From Hyposmocoma kahamanoa (lineage: Eukaryota > Arthropoda > Insecta > Lepidoptera > Cosmopterigidae), in the NCBI RefSeq assembly GCF_003589595.1, contig NW_020653726.1, positions 14,539,119 through 14,603,118 of the forward strand: a stretch of 64,000 bases of DNA, written 5' to 3'. Below, in pieces: positions 21,600-32,420 of the stretch. The notes below the pieces were generated by a model, which was given only the letters and a program-made list of their open reading frames with translations, was not told the DNA's origin and made no database searches. The first letter of the stretch is position 1; every line of letters starts with the position of its first letter. A program made the translations under genes and the position numbers.

Positions 21600-22210
21600 A
21601 ATAAAGGCACCGTGTACGTGCGCTCGTTCTCGATCACTTTGATCGGCCGGATGTCACAGCCGTTTGGCGCAGCATAGCTACGCAACCCATCGATAAATAT
21701 CGGTTAAATTTAGAATAATTCGCAACAGACCTGCCTGCTCCAATTCATGCCTCTATAAAGCTATCCGTGTATTTGGTTTATTACATCGCGACGTCATTAT
21801 GCGAGATGGGATGTTTACAGAAATATGTTGTACTGAAACGAGCACATAACATTAAAGTGAATAATTTCGATAATTTCCTGTACGACTGATTGGACCGGGC
21901 CTATTTTGTCTGTACTTTAAAGTACATGTAGGTGAATTATTGATAGAGCTGAGCATTTACGTTTTGTGTTGCGTCGGCTAACGTTGAATTGCGCAAACAG
22001 AAATTGTTGATTAAACAATACCGCACAGAGGGCGTAGGCCGAAGCGGTCTAAAAGCTGCGAGTGCGCCGTTCAGTGTTGGGACTAACGAGCATACACACG
22101 CAGAGAGGTTCCGCCGCTCATTTGCGACGATCCCTGCCATTGACGACTGATTGCTTAATTGCTCCGTTTAATCAATTGACCACTCAAGGAGCCCTGAGAC
22201 CGCCGATTAG
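21600..22210. promoter_or_regulatory. GC-richer unique block, possible regulatory DNA
   Basis: Non-repetitive and GC-richer than its surroundings. Contains CATCGATAAATATCGG, TTTGATCGGCCGGATG, TTGTTGATTAAACAA and a cluster of TAAT/ATTA words around 22,150-22,185, as might suit homeodomain binding. No ORF has family similarity. This is an inference from composition only. Confidence 0.2.
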
Positions 22211-22452
22211 TGGTGTTTGACGTCCAACAGGACTGGGCTACTTCTTCTGAAGATGTACTTTTCGCTTTACTTATAATAATCTTTTACTTATCAAACAAAT
22301 GAAGTATTCCAAAATTGTGATGCTCTAACTTCCAAACTAGTATGATACCTTGGAAGTCAGTTACTATAGATAAGCACAATCAAGAAATTTTCTATTGTAC
22401 ACTTAAAGGTAAATAAAAACAGAACGAAACAATGAAAAAAGACAAGTTTAAA

Positions 22453-22673
22453 AATAATAATAATAATAACGCACACACTTAACATAGTACCGCGCTAGGG
22501 AATCCCCGTGGGTCGCGGGTACCATGGACCACACATAGATAATCACAAATTATACCCAAACTCACGAGAGAAATAAATGTAGGCCATACAAATATTTCTC
22601 CCGGCCCGGGAATCGAACCCGGGACCACTGGGTGGCACTCCGGCAAAGTAACCGTTCGACCACGGAAGCAGTA
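22453..22673 (-). mobile_element. SINE-A copy 4
   Basis: Minus-strand copy. Box B (GGTTCGATTCC) and the body are intact, and box A is changed at one site (TGGTCGAACGG). The tail is a (TTA)n run at 22,453-22,470. ORFs over it are by-products. Confidence 0.85.
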
Positions 22674-22706
22674 AAAAAGCAAAAAGTAAGTAAACAACAA
22701 AGATTA

Positions 22707-23430
22707 GAGTTCTTAGGTTTTCGCGATTGTTACACATAGGAAATGAAACTATTTTTCCGGATTTAAATCGCGTATATTTGTTTTTTCAAACAAACCGACG
22801 TTTCGGGCCCTTTACAGGTCCCATGGTCACGGTTGACTGAGGTGGTACAGTCTTCAACCAGTTATGTCTAATATTAATGCAAACCACCCTATTTTTTCAC
22901 TATAGTTACAATAGTTATTAATTAAATACCTTATTTTTAATTTTACAAAGAAAACATTCCAATTTACGCTACATTAAGTTTTATAAATTATTTTATTGAA
23001 TGAATTTTTATTAGGTTTAATTTATTATTAATTATTAATAGAAATTAGAATAAACTAAAACATATTAATTAGTACTGCAGTCTTATGTCTGTTTGGGATT
23101 TTTCATTAGAGGAAATACTGGATCCCAAACTGGTGGTACGGAGAAACCATCTTCCCTGTTGAAATTAGGATGTTTTTTAATTTCAATGGCCTCTCGCAGC
23201 ATCCTGGGTAGATAACGGACTTCTTTTGCAAGGACCTGGGGTTTGTCAAACTTCATTGAATGTGTAGGTTTATCCATGACATGCTCGCAGACTGCAGACT
23301 TGTTTACGCGACGGTGTTTGACATCAGCTATATGTTCTTTGACGCGGGTACAAATGACCATGGGACCTGTAAAGGGCCCGAAACGTCGGTTTGTTTGAAA
23401 AAACAAATATACGCGATTTAAATCCGGAAC
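22707..23430 (-). mobile_element. Penelope-like element, 5'-truncated, inverted terminal arms
   Basis: Contains an ORF for the end of the GIY-YIG endonuclease (23,083-23,406), then a 3' UTR and a terminal repeat. Arms 22,755-22,829 and 23,355-23,429 are perfect 75-bp inverse copies (core AAACAAACCGACGTTTCGGG). Penelope elements are known to carry terminal repeats in direct or inverted arrangements. One arm directly replaces the upstream part of the endonuclease reading frame. Related remnants lie at 6.0, 12.6 and 24.2 kb. Confidence 0.85.
23083..23406 (-). pseudogene. Penelope GIY-YIG endonuclease, C-terminal part (107 codons)
   Basis: The residues RVKEHIADVKHRRVNKSAVC, EHVMDKPTHSMKFDKP, YLPRMLREAIEIKKHPNFNR and EDGFSVPPVWDPVFPL form the usual last two thirds of the GIY-YIG endonuclease domain of Penelope-like retroelements, including the R..EH and E-I-K motifs. 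The GIY and YIG strands themselves and the whole RT are absent. The first 15 or so codons come from the inverted terminal arm. In intact elements this domain nicks DNA to prime reverse transcription; here it is non-functional. Confidence 0.85.
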
Positions 23431-23480
23431 AAAGATTAGCTTTTTTTTATGCGTGGAGTGAAATGTGAAATGATTTCCGA

Positions 23481-23610
23481 ATGTGTGTGTGTGTGCGCGT
23501 GTGTGTGCGCGTGTGTGTGCGCGTGTGTGTGCGCGTGTGTGTGCGNNNNNNNNNNGTGTGTGTGCGCGTGTGTGTGCGCGTGTGTGTGCGCGTGTGTGTG
23601 CGTGTGTGCT
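23481..23610. repeat. GTGTGTGTGCGC-type microsatellite with 10-N gap
   Basis: Tandem 12-bp units (GTGTGTGCGCGT phase) on both sides of ten Ns at 23,546-23,555. The gap marks an unresolved repeat length. Three ORFs drawn across it are artefacts of the repeat. Confidence 0.95.
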
Positions 23611-23639
23611 AATTTACAATTTACTGTGTTCAATAAGAA

Positions 23640-24183
23640 AATTTCAATTACTCGTTACGCATGAACAAAACATTAGTTTGCGGTAAAAAATGATATTACA
23701 ATGTTAAAGTCGTGTATGGTCTATCAGGACCATCAACAGTACCACGTTTTCGAATGAATGTTAAACTCATTATGACATTCACAGAATAACCAAATGCCAG
23801 AGGCAGCTTAAACGGGATTAAATACTTCCGTCGCCTCGTCATGCATAAATGAATCTTGAATCATTCGACTTTGATTCGAATTTCTCTCTCGTCACTATTG
23901 CTCTGTTTAGTCGACGACTTATTGGTAAACTCGGGTCAATAAATCCTTTGTTTAGAGGACAGTTTTATTAACGAATTTAGGTGTGCACGTTTTTGTTTCT
24001 CTGAGTGAGAATGACTCAGATAGACAATAGTTAATGTAATTGAACGGACGGAAGACACGTTCGGAGAAACATTAAGTAGGTACTTTTTGTCTTAAAGAAA
24101 ATATTTTTGTGGTTTTTGCCAACTGAAATACAAACTAAAACAATGAGATTGTAGGTAGAATACAAATATATATCTCGTGTTTA
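23640..24183. other. No recognisable feature
   Basis: Unique sequence. Mild GC enrichment at 23,800-23,900. No gene motif. Confidence 0.4.
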
Positions 24184-24785
24184 CAGGTTTTCCCGACTGT
24201 TGCACATTACAAATGAAACTATATTTTTTTTGTCTAAATCGCGTGTACTTGTGCCATGGTCACGGTTGATTGGTAAAGTCAAATAAAGTGATAAAGTCGG
24301 TTGGTGGTAAAGTCATCAACCAGTATGTTTAATATTAATGCAAACCACTATATTTACGAAAGTTATTTATTTAAATTTAAAAATAAGAACGTGACCATGG
24401 AACCTGTAGTTTAGTAGCAGCAGAGCTCGTTGTGAAAGAGTTCGTCCAGGGAAATTCTGCCACCTTACCTATTACTGTCGCCAAGCGGTAATGTGAGCAT
24501 TACTGCGTTCCGGTTTTGAAGGGTGCTGGTGAAATTACAGGCACAGTGGACTTATCAACTTATGTCTCAGGGTGACGGGCGCAGTGGCAGTGCCCCTCAG
24601 ATCTTTGCGATTTAAAGCGCTGAGTGGCACTGTAGCTGTTATGAACAGGCGTGTAGCTTACCATCAGGCGCACGACTTGTTCGTCCCGTTACTTGATTTT
24701 ATATAAAAAAAAAACTTTTTGTTTGAAAAAAACAAAAATGTACGCTACTTAGATCCGAAAAAATTATTTCATTTCTGATCTCTTA
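24184..24785 (-). mobile_element. Penelope-like remnant split by a family H element
   Basis: The left part (AGGTTTTCCCGACTGTTGCA, CATGGTCACGGTTGATTGG, AATATTAATGCAAACCAC) matches the 3' UTR of the 22.7-kb element. It runs to GTGACCATGGAACCTGTA (inverse arm). After the H copy at 24,412-24,716 the arm resumes with TTTGTTTGAAAAAAACAAAA and ends near ATTTCATTTCTGATC. No coding sequence is left. Confidence 0.7.
24412..24716 (-). mobile_element. Family H copy 12, full length, nested in Penelope remnant
   Basis: Complete from the hairpin end (TTAGTAGCAGCAGAGCTCGT) to GTCCCGTTACTTGATTTTAT then A-run. Penelope sequence continues on both sides, giving clean boundaries for the family. No target duplication is obvious, as expected for a Helitron-type insertion. 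Confidence 0.85.
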
Positions 24786-24852
24786 ATATCTATTAGGGAA
24801 ATTCTAACGAATCTCAAATATCTATCAGAGTGTATGTTGAATAAATCCATTT

Positions 24853-25040
24853 CGTAATCATCGTCACCTATTACACGTCCACTGTGCATGGGTCTACCCT
24901 AAGTAGAGATTTTGTTTTATAAGTAGTCCACCACGTTAACTCCATGCAGGTTAGGGTCTTCTTGCATTTAGCAAGGGTTGTGAACCTTTTTCTAGTTTCA
25001 GGTTTCACCACGTTTTCTTACACCGTTAGCAAGAGACATT
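24853..25040 (-). mobile_element. Decayed RTE-type or SINE-E-type 3' end
   Basis: CACGTCCACTGTGCATGGGT near the left end and AGGTTTCACCACGTTTTCTT near the right resemble the 3' ends of SINE-E and RTE elements read on the minus strand. It is too degraded to assign further. Confidence 0.45.
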
Positions 25041-25055
25041 TTTTATTTTTTTTTA

Positions 25056-25238
25056 AAGCCCCGCACTGGGCTACTCCGTTTCGCGGGTGCCATAGACACA
25101 CACATAGACAACCACAAATTACACCCAAATTCACGAGAGAAATAAAATATGTAGATCATACAAATATTTCTCTCCGCCCGGGAATCGAACTCTCTGCGTG
25201 GCAGACCAACATGGTAACCGTTCGGACATGCAGGCAGT
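25056..25238 (-). mobile_element. SINE-A copy 5
   Basis: Body and head are present on the minus strand. Box B remains as GTTCGATTCCCGG, but a few bases on either side of the head are deleted. Confidence 0.8.
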
Positions 25239-25409
25239 CGAATCATAGCTACTAATCAGTCACAAAGGTATGTAACTTACAAAATAAAGTCATGGGTAAG
25301 TAAGTACATGTTGCTTTTTCGCTACGCGACCACCGCTTTGTTTACAGTAGAATAATGCAGTGAGATTATTTAGTCATGCATTGTATACATATTATAAATG
25401 TTTAATTAA

Positions 25410-26687
25410 GTGGATTCAACAATATTGAATTCACGAAACCTAGAAGATCACTCCATAATTAATGATCGGCAGTATGGGTTTCATCCGAAACGATCAACGG
25501 GTGACCTTCTAGCGTACTTATCGCATATTTGGGGTGAGGCTATAGACAAACGTGGCGAGTCGTTGGCTGTTAGCCTCGATATAGCCAAAGCGTTCGATCG
25601 GGTCTGGCACAAAGCTCTTCTCTCCAAGCTCCCGGGGTACGGTTTGCCAGCCCAGTTATGCAGCTGGATTGCCCACTCCCTTCGTGAGCGGAGAATTCGC
25701 GTAGTTTCTGACGGCAGCATTTCGAGGTTCGTGAATGTGAATGCCGGTGTACCGCAGGGATCCGTCCTATCTCCCACGCTTTTCCTTCTGCATATCAATG
25801 ATATGCTTCCACTTGGGAATATTCATTGTTATGCAGATGATAGCACTGTTCATGGGAGATATCACGGATTCCCCGCAGCTGGGCGCGCCGATACTGACAG
25901 AGAGCGATCTGATCTTGTCGTTGAGCTCAATAGAATATTGGACCTCATCTCTGCATGGGGATCTAGTAATCTTGTTGAGTTCAACGCCAAGAAAACACAG
26001 GTTTGCGCGTTAACAACAAAATTGTCGCCGTTCCTTCCCATGCCTTCTCTGATGAGCACAGCACTTTCACCTCAGAGCAGTTTTACCTTGCTCGGTATGG
26101 AAATCTGCTGTGATTTGAATCCAAGGAGCTACATCGAATCTGTGATCAGAACAGCCTCACGGAAACTCGGAGTCCTGAACAAGGTGCGACGTTTTTTCAC
26201 GCCGGACCAGTTATGGCTGCTGTACAAAACACAGGTCCGGTCTTGCGTTGAGTATTGTTCGCACTTGTGGGACGGCTCCGCCAAGTACCTACTCGATGCC
26301 TTGGATAAATTACAGCGTCGTGCTACTCGAATTATAGGCGACGAAGAGGTCTCATCACGCCTTGAACCTCTGCAACTGCGTAGAGATGTTGCATCGCTTA
26401 GCGCCTTTTACCGCATGTACCATGGTGAGTGCTCTGAAGAGCTGTTCAACCTCATCCCCTCTTCCCCGTTCCTGCTCAGAAGCACGCGTGCTGGCCTTCG
26501 TAGTCACCGTTTCACTACCTGCCGAATTCCATCGCGTACTAAAAGGTTCGGTGGCTCCTTTCTCTGCCGCACGGTTGACAAATGGAACTCCCTTCCGGCA
26601 CATGTCTTCCCTCCCTCTTATGATATGGGGTCCTTCAAACGAGGCGTGAAGAGGCATATTGTAGGCAGGCAGGGTGGAGGTGGCTAG
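25410..26687 (+). CDS. LINE reverse transcriptase, 5'-truncated open frame (425 codons)
   Basis: The longest uninterrupted ORF in the window. It starts inside the RT: INDRQYGFHPKRSTGDLLAY, then SLDIAKAFDRVWH (motif A, catalytic Asp), NAGVPQGSVLSPTLFLLHIN (motif B), CYADDSTVHG (motif C, the catalytic pair of Asp), FNAKKTQ (motif D), FTLLGMEI (motif E) and a thumb/C-terminal tail (YKTQVRSCVEYCSHLWDG; DKWNSLPAHVFPPSYDMG; FKRGVKRHIVGRQ). The N-terminal endonuclease and first RT blocks are missing. The GTG taken as a start is only where the frame opens, so it is probably not expressed as such. Clade: Jockey/I group by appearance. The lack of stops suggests a recent insertion. Confidence 0.9.
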   Translation: MDSTILNSRNLEDHSIINDRQYGFHPKRSTGDLLAYLSHIWGEAIDKRGESLAVSLDIAKAFDRVWHKALLSKLPGYGLPAQLCSWIAHSLRERRIRVVSDGSISRFVNVNAGVPQGSVLSPTLFLLHINDMLPLGNIHCYADDSTVHGRYHGFPAAGRADTDRERSDLVVELNRILDLISAWGSSNLVEFNAKKTQVCALTTKLSPFLPMPSLMSTALSPQSSFTLLGMEICCDLNPRSYIESVIRTASRKLGVLNKVRRFFTPDQLWLLYKTQVRSCVEYCSHLWDGSAKYLLDALDKLQRRATRIIGDEEVSSRLEPLQLRRDVASLSAFYRMYHGECSEELFNLIPSSPFLLRSTRAGLRSHRFTTCRIPSRTKRFGGSFLCRTVDKWNSLPAHVFPPSYDMGSFKRGVKRHIVGRQGGGG

Positions 26688-26805
26688 TGCAGTGAGGATT
26701 TCATCGCTGCACTAGGTTCCTTCGCGTTTGGATACCACTTTCCACTTAACATCAGGTGGAGTGGAGTCATTTGCCTGTCATGTATAAAAAAAAAAAAAAA
26801 AAAAA
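26688..26805 (+). mobile_element. 3' UTR and poly(A) tail of the LINE
   Basis: A short 3' UTR (TTGGATACCACTTTCCACTT, ACATCAGGTGGAGTGGAGTC) ends in 20 A residues at 26,786-26,805. This is the signature of target-primed reverse transcription. No clear target-site duplication was found; ACGAAA occurs at both sides but is too short to count. Confidence 0.85.
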
Positions 26806-27221
26806 CGAAAGAGAACTGGAATCTAGTTAGACGTTAAAATTAATCTCACCAAAATCATGGCTGTTAACACGTCTAAGTTGGGAGACAACGTACAAGTGGG
26901 TACGTCGGCTTCCATGATACATGAATGTAAGGCTAATGGGTGTCCACTTTAAAGTTCCTCGAAACCAGCATACGCAGGCAAATAATAAAAGCAGATTGTA
27001 GATTTTCTACTTATTTTACAATTGAAAATTCTTCCAGTCTATGTTTAGCAATAGCAGCTATACAGAAAAATCGATTTTATTTGGCGGCCATGTTGGATCC
27101 GCCTTATTACAATTAATTTGGTTCAGTTGAATACCTATGACTAGAGTCTGTCAAGGACTTGTAATACAAATGTACTAAAGTCAATATAGTATAGTTTTAG
27201 TTTCTTTCTATCCTTATACGT
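26806..27221. other. No recognisable feature
   Basis: No gene motif or shared repeat seen. Confidence 0.4.
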
Positions 27222-27500
27222 CTATAGTTACTGGAGTCAGACAAATTTCCAGTTTTATTTTTTACTACAGGTATTACAATGGTTTTCATTAATTCCTCGG
27301 GTAAGTAACAATGTCTGACACACAACGTATAGAACATTGCCAACAGAGACTAGAGATATGAGGACCCGCGTACTGAAGATGCTCAATGCAGAGACCGTCT
27401 TGCCCTGGGGATTTACCTCGAGAAATTGACCTGATAGTCATACCCTTAGCAGTGTACCTAGGTCCAACCTGCTTACTGTTGGTCTCAAAATCGTTCATCC
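27222..27500 (-). pseudogene. LINE RT N-terminal fragment
   Basis: The minus strand reads TIRSISRGKSPGQDGLCIEH, LQYAGPHISSL and, after a frameshift, CYLPEELMKTIVIPVVKNKT followed by a degenerate NYRRI. G+SPG.DG...E.L and V+PV+KNK are RT blocks 0-1 of a Jockey-like LINE different from the one at 25.4 kb. Only about 90 codons remain. Confidence 0.75.
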
Positions 27501-27695
27501 CTCCCGCGATGATCCTAAAGGTGACTTTTTAAGAAAATTGATAAATGACTGTAACAAATATTGATAATGTCAAAAAAGTTAACGTCTATAAGTTAACGCC
27601 AGCGACCACTGGTATATGCAAGTAAACTTATTCTTTTTACAATTAAACTTACAAAATTAAAAATTAAATTTACAAGTAAACTTAAGTCGGATAAT

Positions 27696-27990
27696 AATCC
27701 GACTTCAAAAAACGAGGAGGTGCACAATTAGAGTGTATTTTTTTTGGGTGTATGTTACGCGATTACTCCGGCCATTTGTGGACCGATTTTGATAATTCTT
27801 TTTTTTTGTTGGAAAGAGGGCACCTCAGTAGTGGTACCATTTAAATTAGAAGAAAATGTTCCACCGATAAGGGTTGCAAACTTGAGGATGAATCTGGTTT
27901 CGCTTTCCGGTAACCGATTTCAATAAACCTTGGCAAATAGATGTATGACGAACTTTTGAAATCGTTCTTTTTTTCTCTGTATTGAGATTA
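27696..27990 (+). mobile_element. Family P copy 2
   Basis: AATCCGACTTCAAAAAACGA through GTGGACCGATTTTGATAATT to CTTTTGAAATCGTTC. Shorter than copies 3 and 4. The start overlaps a 9-bp inverted repeat (AAGTCGGAT/ATCCGACTT). Confidence 0.65.
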
Positions 27991-29758
27991 TCAATTCAAT
28001 ATTTTGATATGTTGTAGACCAATGACGTCACTATTAAGATCTTGCGTGGCCAGGTTTTTTAAAAAGTTTTATAATAAAATAAAGCGTTTCATAATAAAAT
28101 AAATTAACCGATGTATTAGTACTGTGTTCTATATCACTTACAAATATTTAGGGCGTCGTTTTTCGTGTAAATGTGTTAAAGGAGCCATATTAAACAAAAA
28201 AGTAAAATACACACTTTCGTTGTCAATTTTTTTTGTATAGTCAATGTAAATCTGGCCGAAACATTGGGATAATAGGTAGGTGTGCAAATACCTTATAAAT
28301 TGCTTAGCGTATTTATTCACGTTTTGTAATGTTAGTATAAATAAGTAAAATACGTAAGTAAAACACAGAACATGAAACAATTTTTTCGGATCAAAAAAAG
28401 ACAAACATACGCAAATTGGATGCAAAAAAAAAAAATAGTTTCATTTCCTATACGTAAGTAATAAATAATTTTCGAATTATAGAAGGTGGAAAAATGTAGT
28501 TTTCGGTAACAAACAACATTGTTAGAGCGTTGCCTATTGTTTTAACATGCAGTTTTGTATCGTGATAAAATGCTTAAGTGTTTTGTATAATTTGCTGATC
28601 TGTTTAATCATTCATTCTAGCACAATTATTTTTTCTTAGTAAAATTGTTTCTTCTTATATATATATCGTATAAAAAAGGTTATTCCTATTTATATCCAGT
28701 ATAAGCTCCTGTCTTAGCGCTAAATTCAAGGGTATACTGTTTGTAAGTGTGAACATATTAAAGTCGAGAAAACGTTAATGTACTTTGTTATAATGTACCT
28801 ACAACATAATGTATAATGTACAGCAGCAGTTGAGTGATGGTTATACCTTTCTATCGCCAGTTAATGAACTGCTAGCTTCTACTGTTGCTTCAGACGGTGT
28901 GTGTTTTGTCTTGATAATTTTGCATTTTATTTTATTGAATTTTTATTGAATATATGTATAAAACAATTATCTTAAAAATAGTGGAATTTGTCAAATTTTT
29001 ATACATAGTAATAGATAAGGAATCTGAGCTTTACAAAATCATATTGATAACATCTGCAGCGAAACAAAGTACTTTGTAATATTGATTTTATTGAATATCT
29101 TGATGTTATATGACCATGATCTTCATTTAGTTTTTTTAAATTACTCCACTAATTTGTAATAATTATTATTAATAGTAAAGTTCGTACCCAAAGAAAAATT
29201 ACTTTTTTCTGACAACACTCGAATTGGCGTCTGTATACTAAACTAGGACAACTACACCCGTTATTATGTTAGTACCTTACGACCGTGACGATCTCGGTCC
29301 AGCCACGAAAGAAAAACCAATGGCAGGGCCTAAAGTCTCGATTACTATCTGAACCGCTGTCGCCAAAAACTCAGACTATCATAATTAAAACACTATGAAA
29401 TCTAGACAATAATTGGTCGTCGTTTTGTCGTCAAATTCTAGACTGTTAATATCATATTTAAACTTTACCCAGTTGGCATACCGTTAAAAGTTCAATACCT
29501 AATAGACGTTTTGATTGTATATTGAAGTTTTATTCATTACGCTGTTATCTAGTGGCAATAGCTGAAAGACGATGAACGATTAACGTCTGTTAATATTTAC
29601 CAAAAAAATCGACCATTTTGCAATGATATAAGGTTTACTTTAGTTTCTTATAAGAAAAAATCTATAATTACGATAAACAGAAAATGAAAAATTTATTAAA
29701 ATTAAATAAAACAAGACTTATTAATGGTGATATGATACACTCCTGGATAATATTTTAA
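27991..29758. other. Mostly unique AT-rich DNA
   Basis: Near 28,370-28,460 there is a possible Penelope-end trace (ATAGTTTCATTTCCTATACG). Otherwise no gene or repeat was recognised. The 95-codon minus ORF at 28,138-28,425 has no identifiable domain. Confidence 0.35.
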
Positions 29759-29980
29759 ACTGCCTCCGTGGCCGAACGGTTACCATACCGGACTGCCACG
29801 CAGAGGTCCCCGGGTTCGATTCCCGGGCCGGGAGAAATATTTGTATGGCCTACATTTATTTCTCTCGTGAGTTTGGGTGTAATTTGTGGTTGTCTATGTG
29901 TGTGTCCATGGCACCCGCGACACAGGGTTTCCCTAGTGCGGGGCTATGTTGAGTGTGTGCGTTATTATTATTATTATTAT
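29759..29980 (+). mobile_element. SINE-A copy 6, best-preserved
   Basis: Box A (TGGCCGAACGG) and box B (GGTTCGATTCC) are perfect and the whole body is intact. The tail is six or seven TTA units. ATAATATT occurs just before the head and just after the tail, a plausible short target duplication. Confidence 0.88.
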
Positions 29981-30476
29981 AATATTACAGGTGCGACTAT
30001 CATTTTTGCCCTAATGTACAAAGAGAAAATGGCGACTGAGCTCAAGTATGCGGAACTCCGCGTACTGTTGGCGCACGTGCTACGCCCACTAAGTACTTCT
30101 ACTGTATTTATTGTTCTGTTGTCCCAGCGTTTAGCACTGTGAAGCCCTAGAAGGTCCAGGGTCAGATTCTTGGCAAGACCAATATAGAAACGAGATTTTG
30201 TTGTTGTTCTGGTGTGGGTTTTAATTATAAACGATGCTTCACTACAGTGGTACTTAAAAGTCTATACAACCTCAAACGGTTTTGGTTGATTCCGCATAAC
30301 CGTGAAAGTGCTGAATGAATGAAATCTTTGGAAAAAATATAATAGTAAAGTTGAGGATATACACTGATTACTATACGGTTTAAAAATACCATTCCTAAAA
30401 ATTTTCATAATACAAAAAAACATATACTTACAACCGCTGTATTCAATAGGCACTTCACATATAGTAATGATTTTTT
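29981..30476. other. No recognisable feature
   Basis: ORFs overlap SINE-A or are AT-driven. Nothing else seen. Confidence 0.35.
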
Positions 30477-30933
30477 AACCGACTTCAAAAAAGGAGGAGG
30501 TTCTCAATTCGACTGTATGTTCTTTTTTTTGTATGTATGTTACGCGATAACTCCGGTATTTTTGTGAACCGATTTTCGTGATTCTTTTTTTGTTGGAAAG
30601 GGGGTACTTCCATAGTGGTCCCATTTCATTTTGAGGAAAATCATCCACCTCGAAGGGTGGCTGTTCACGCATGAAGATTCATTTTTATAAATAGCGCCTA
30701 ACTTTAATTTAGGAGCAATTACTTTAATGGTTGATTTTGCTATTTCTCCAATTCAAGGCGATTTTCTCTCGATATACTTTGTGCAGTGTCGTAGTGAGAA
30801 CCTATTTTTTTTATCTCCAGTGTCAAGTCCTGTATAGTGGCGAACTAGGGAATATTTCAATAAAACTTAGCAAATAGACGTAATTCCACGTACTTTTGAG
30901 GTCGGTTTTTTTAGTACTCTGTACTGAGATTAT
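30477..30933 (+). mobile_element. Family P copy 3, full length
   Basis: AACCGACTTCAAAAAAGGAG at the start; TTTTGAGGTCGGTTTTTTTA then GTACTCTGTACTGAGATT at the end. The last 20 or so bases beyond the inverted end are shared with copies 4 and 5, so the element probably extends past the inverted repeat. Confidence 0.7.
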
Positions 30934-32283
30934 TTTATATCACCTGAAGTAAATAGAACACGTGTACTATACGATATTTTTTTTCAAATGGTTTTAATTT
31001 CGTTTGTAAAAAAATAAATTCTTAAATAAAGCCAGTGTTACTGTCGCTCTACACGCGCAAAATGAACTGTATTAGTACGGAAAAAATTCTAATTCGAGCT
31101 AAGGTAGTATCGACTTGTAATTAGAGTCATTGTCCGATATATTATTATTACAGAGTCGGTACGCCCCGTAATCATTTAATTAAACAGAATTTCCGTAACC
31201 TAGCATAACTTCACACATAACACAAATACCGCCATTTGAACTTCATAAATCTGGACGACGTTAGTAATACAGTTTTGTGTTAGAACTGTACAGCGGTTCG
31301 CTAGGCAAGACAAACAGATCCGTAGTACGGAGTATGTATGTACATAGCTAACGAGTTGAGCAAACTATGCCCGGTCGTAGTCGACCACACTGACTATAAC
31401 TCCAGGTACAAGAATTAAAAGAGAGAACGAATAAAGTGGTACATAATTGTAGAATAGAATAGAATAATTTATTTCATATTACCAATATAAAACATAATTG
31501 TAGTATTAAGTATAATCAATATCACGATATTTTTCTACCATGATATTCAATTTGGATACTGGATATAAATAGCAATAACCTTTTTATACGATCTTTGGAC
31601 ATATTTATTTAATATTATTATTCATCCATACATTTAAAGTTCCAGAAAGCTCTAAGGAATCTAAGTTAATGGAGAAAAAGTGTACAGAATAAACCTCTTG
31701 AGTTTTGGCGTTAACTTTTATAAACACCCGTCGTAGGATTTAGTACTCTCTAAAAATAAATTGTTCTTGTTATATAATTACATGTGTAAGGGTATGAAAT
31801 TGTGCGTAAAACAATACCAAGAGCAATCAAACTTCCTCGCAGGTTGATTGATATCACTCGAACAAGTCACAAAGTTCGACAATTCGGAAATGAAGTTTAA
31901 ATTGTATAGCAATTTTACAAAGATACTACATCGGTGTCGTATTTCTGTGTTACTGTACGAAATATTTTTTTAAAACCATGAATTTTAAATGTCTTTAATA
32001 AAATAAAAAATGAAAACGCAATGACAATGATCTTATTCTAAATTTGTAATATTACATAAGGTTAATCGTTACTTACCTGTTCGAACATTTAAACATACTA
32101 TGTATTTGTACAATGTTTTATTATGTAGGTATTTTACTTTTTATTTGTTTACTAACATCAACTTCACGTCCATGTACTGCTTTTGTATCAGAAAAACCTA
32201 CAATGGGAGTGAGAGGTTAACTGGAAAGCGATTTTTTTATTAAAATACCTAAATACGTATAAATGGCAAAGTTATTTGTGTAT
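30934..32283. other. Unique sequence with a short ATAGA repeat
   Basis: At 31,452-31,475 a (TAGAA)n run precedes TAATTTATTTC, a form often seen at LINE 3' ends, but no LINE body was identified. A block at 31,040-31,420 is less AT-rich and unique. No gene recognised. Confidence 0.35.
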
Positions 32284-32376
32284 TTTAGTAGCAGTAGAAC
32301 TCCTTGTGAAAGAGTTCGTATATTTCTGCCGCCAAGCCTTAATGTGAGCATTACTGTGAGCATTACTGCATTCAGA
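32284..32376 (-). mobile_element. Family H fragment with duplicated internal word
   Basis: TTAGTAGCAGTAGAACTCCT, then CTGCCGCCAAGCCTTAATGT. GTGAGCATTACT is present twice in tandem. The rest is missing. Confidence 0.7.
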
Positions 32377-32420
32377 ATGAAATTCTTTTAATGGAGGATT
32401 TAAATTGAATTCAAAACATG

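Noticed and set aside
23449..23686. Cys-Val-rich proteins
   Set aside because: They translate a GT/GC microsatellite through an assembly gap.
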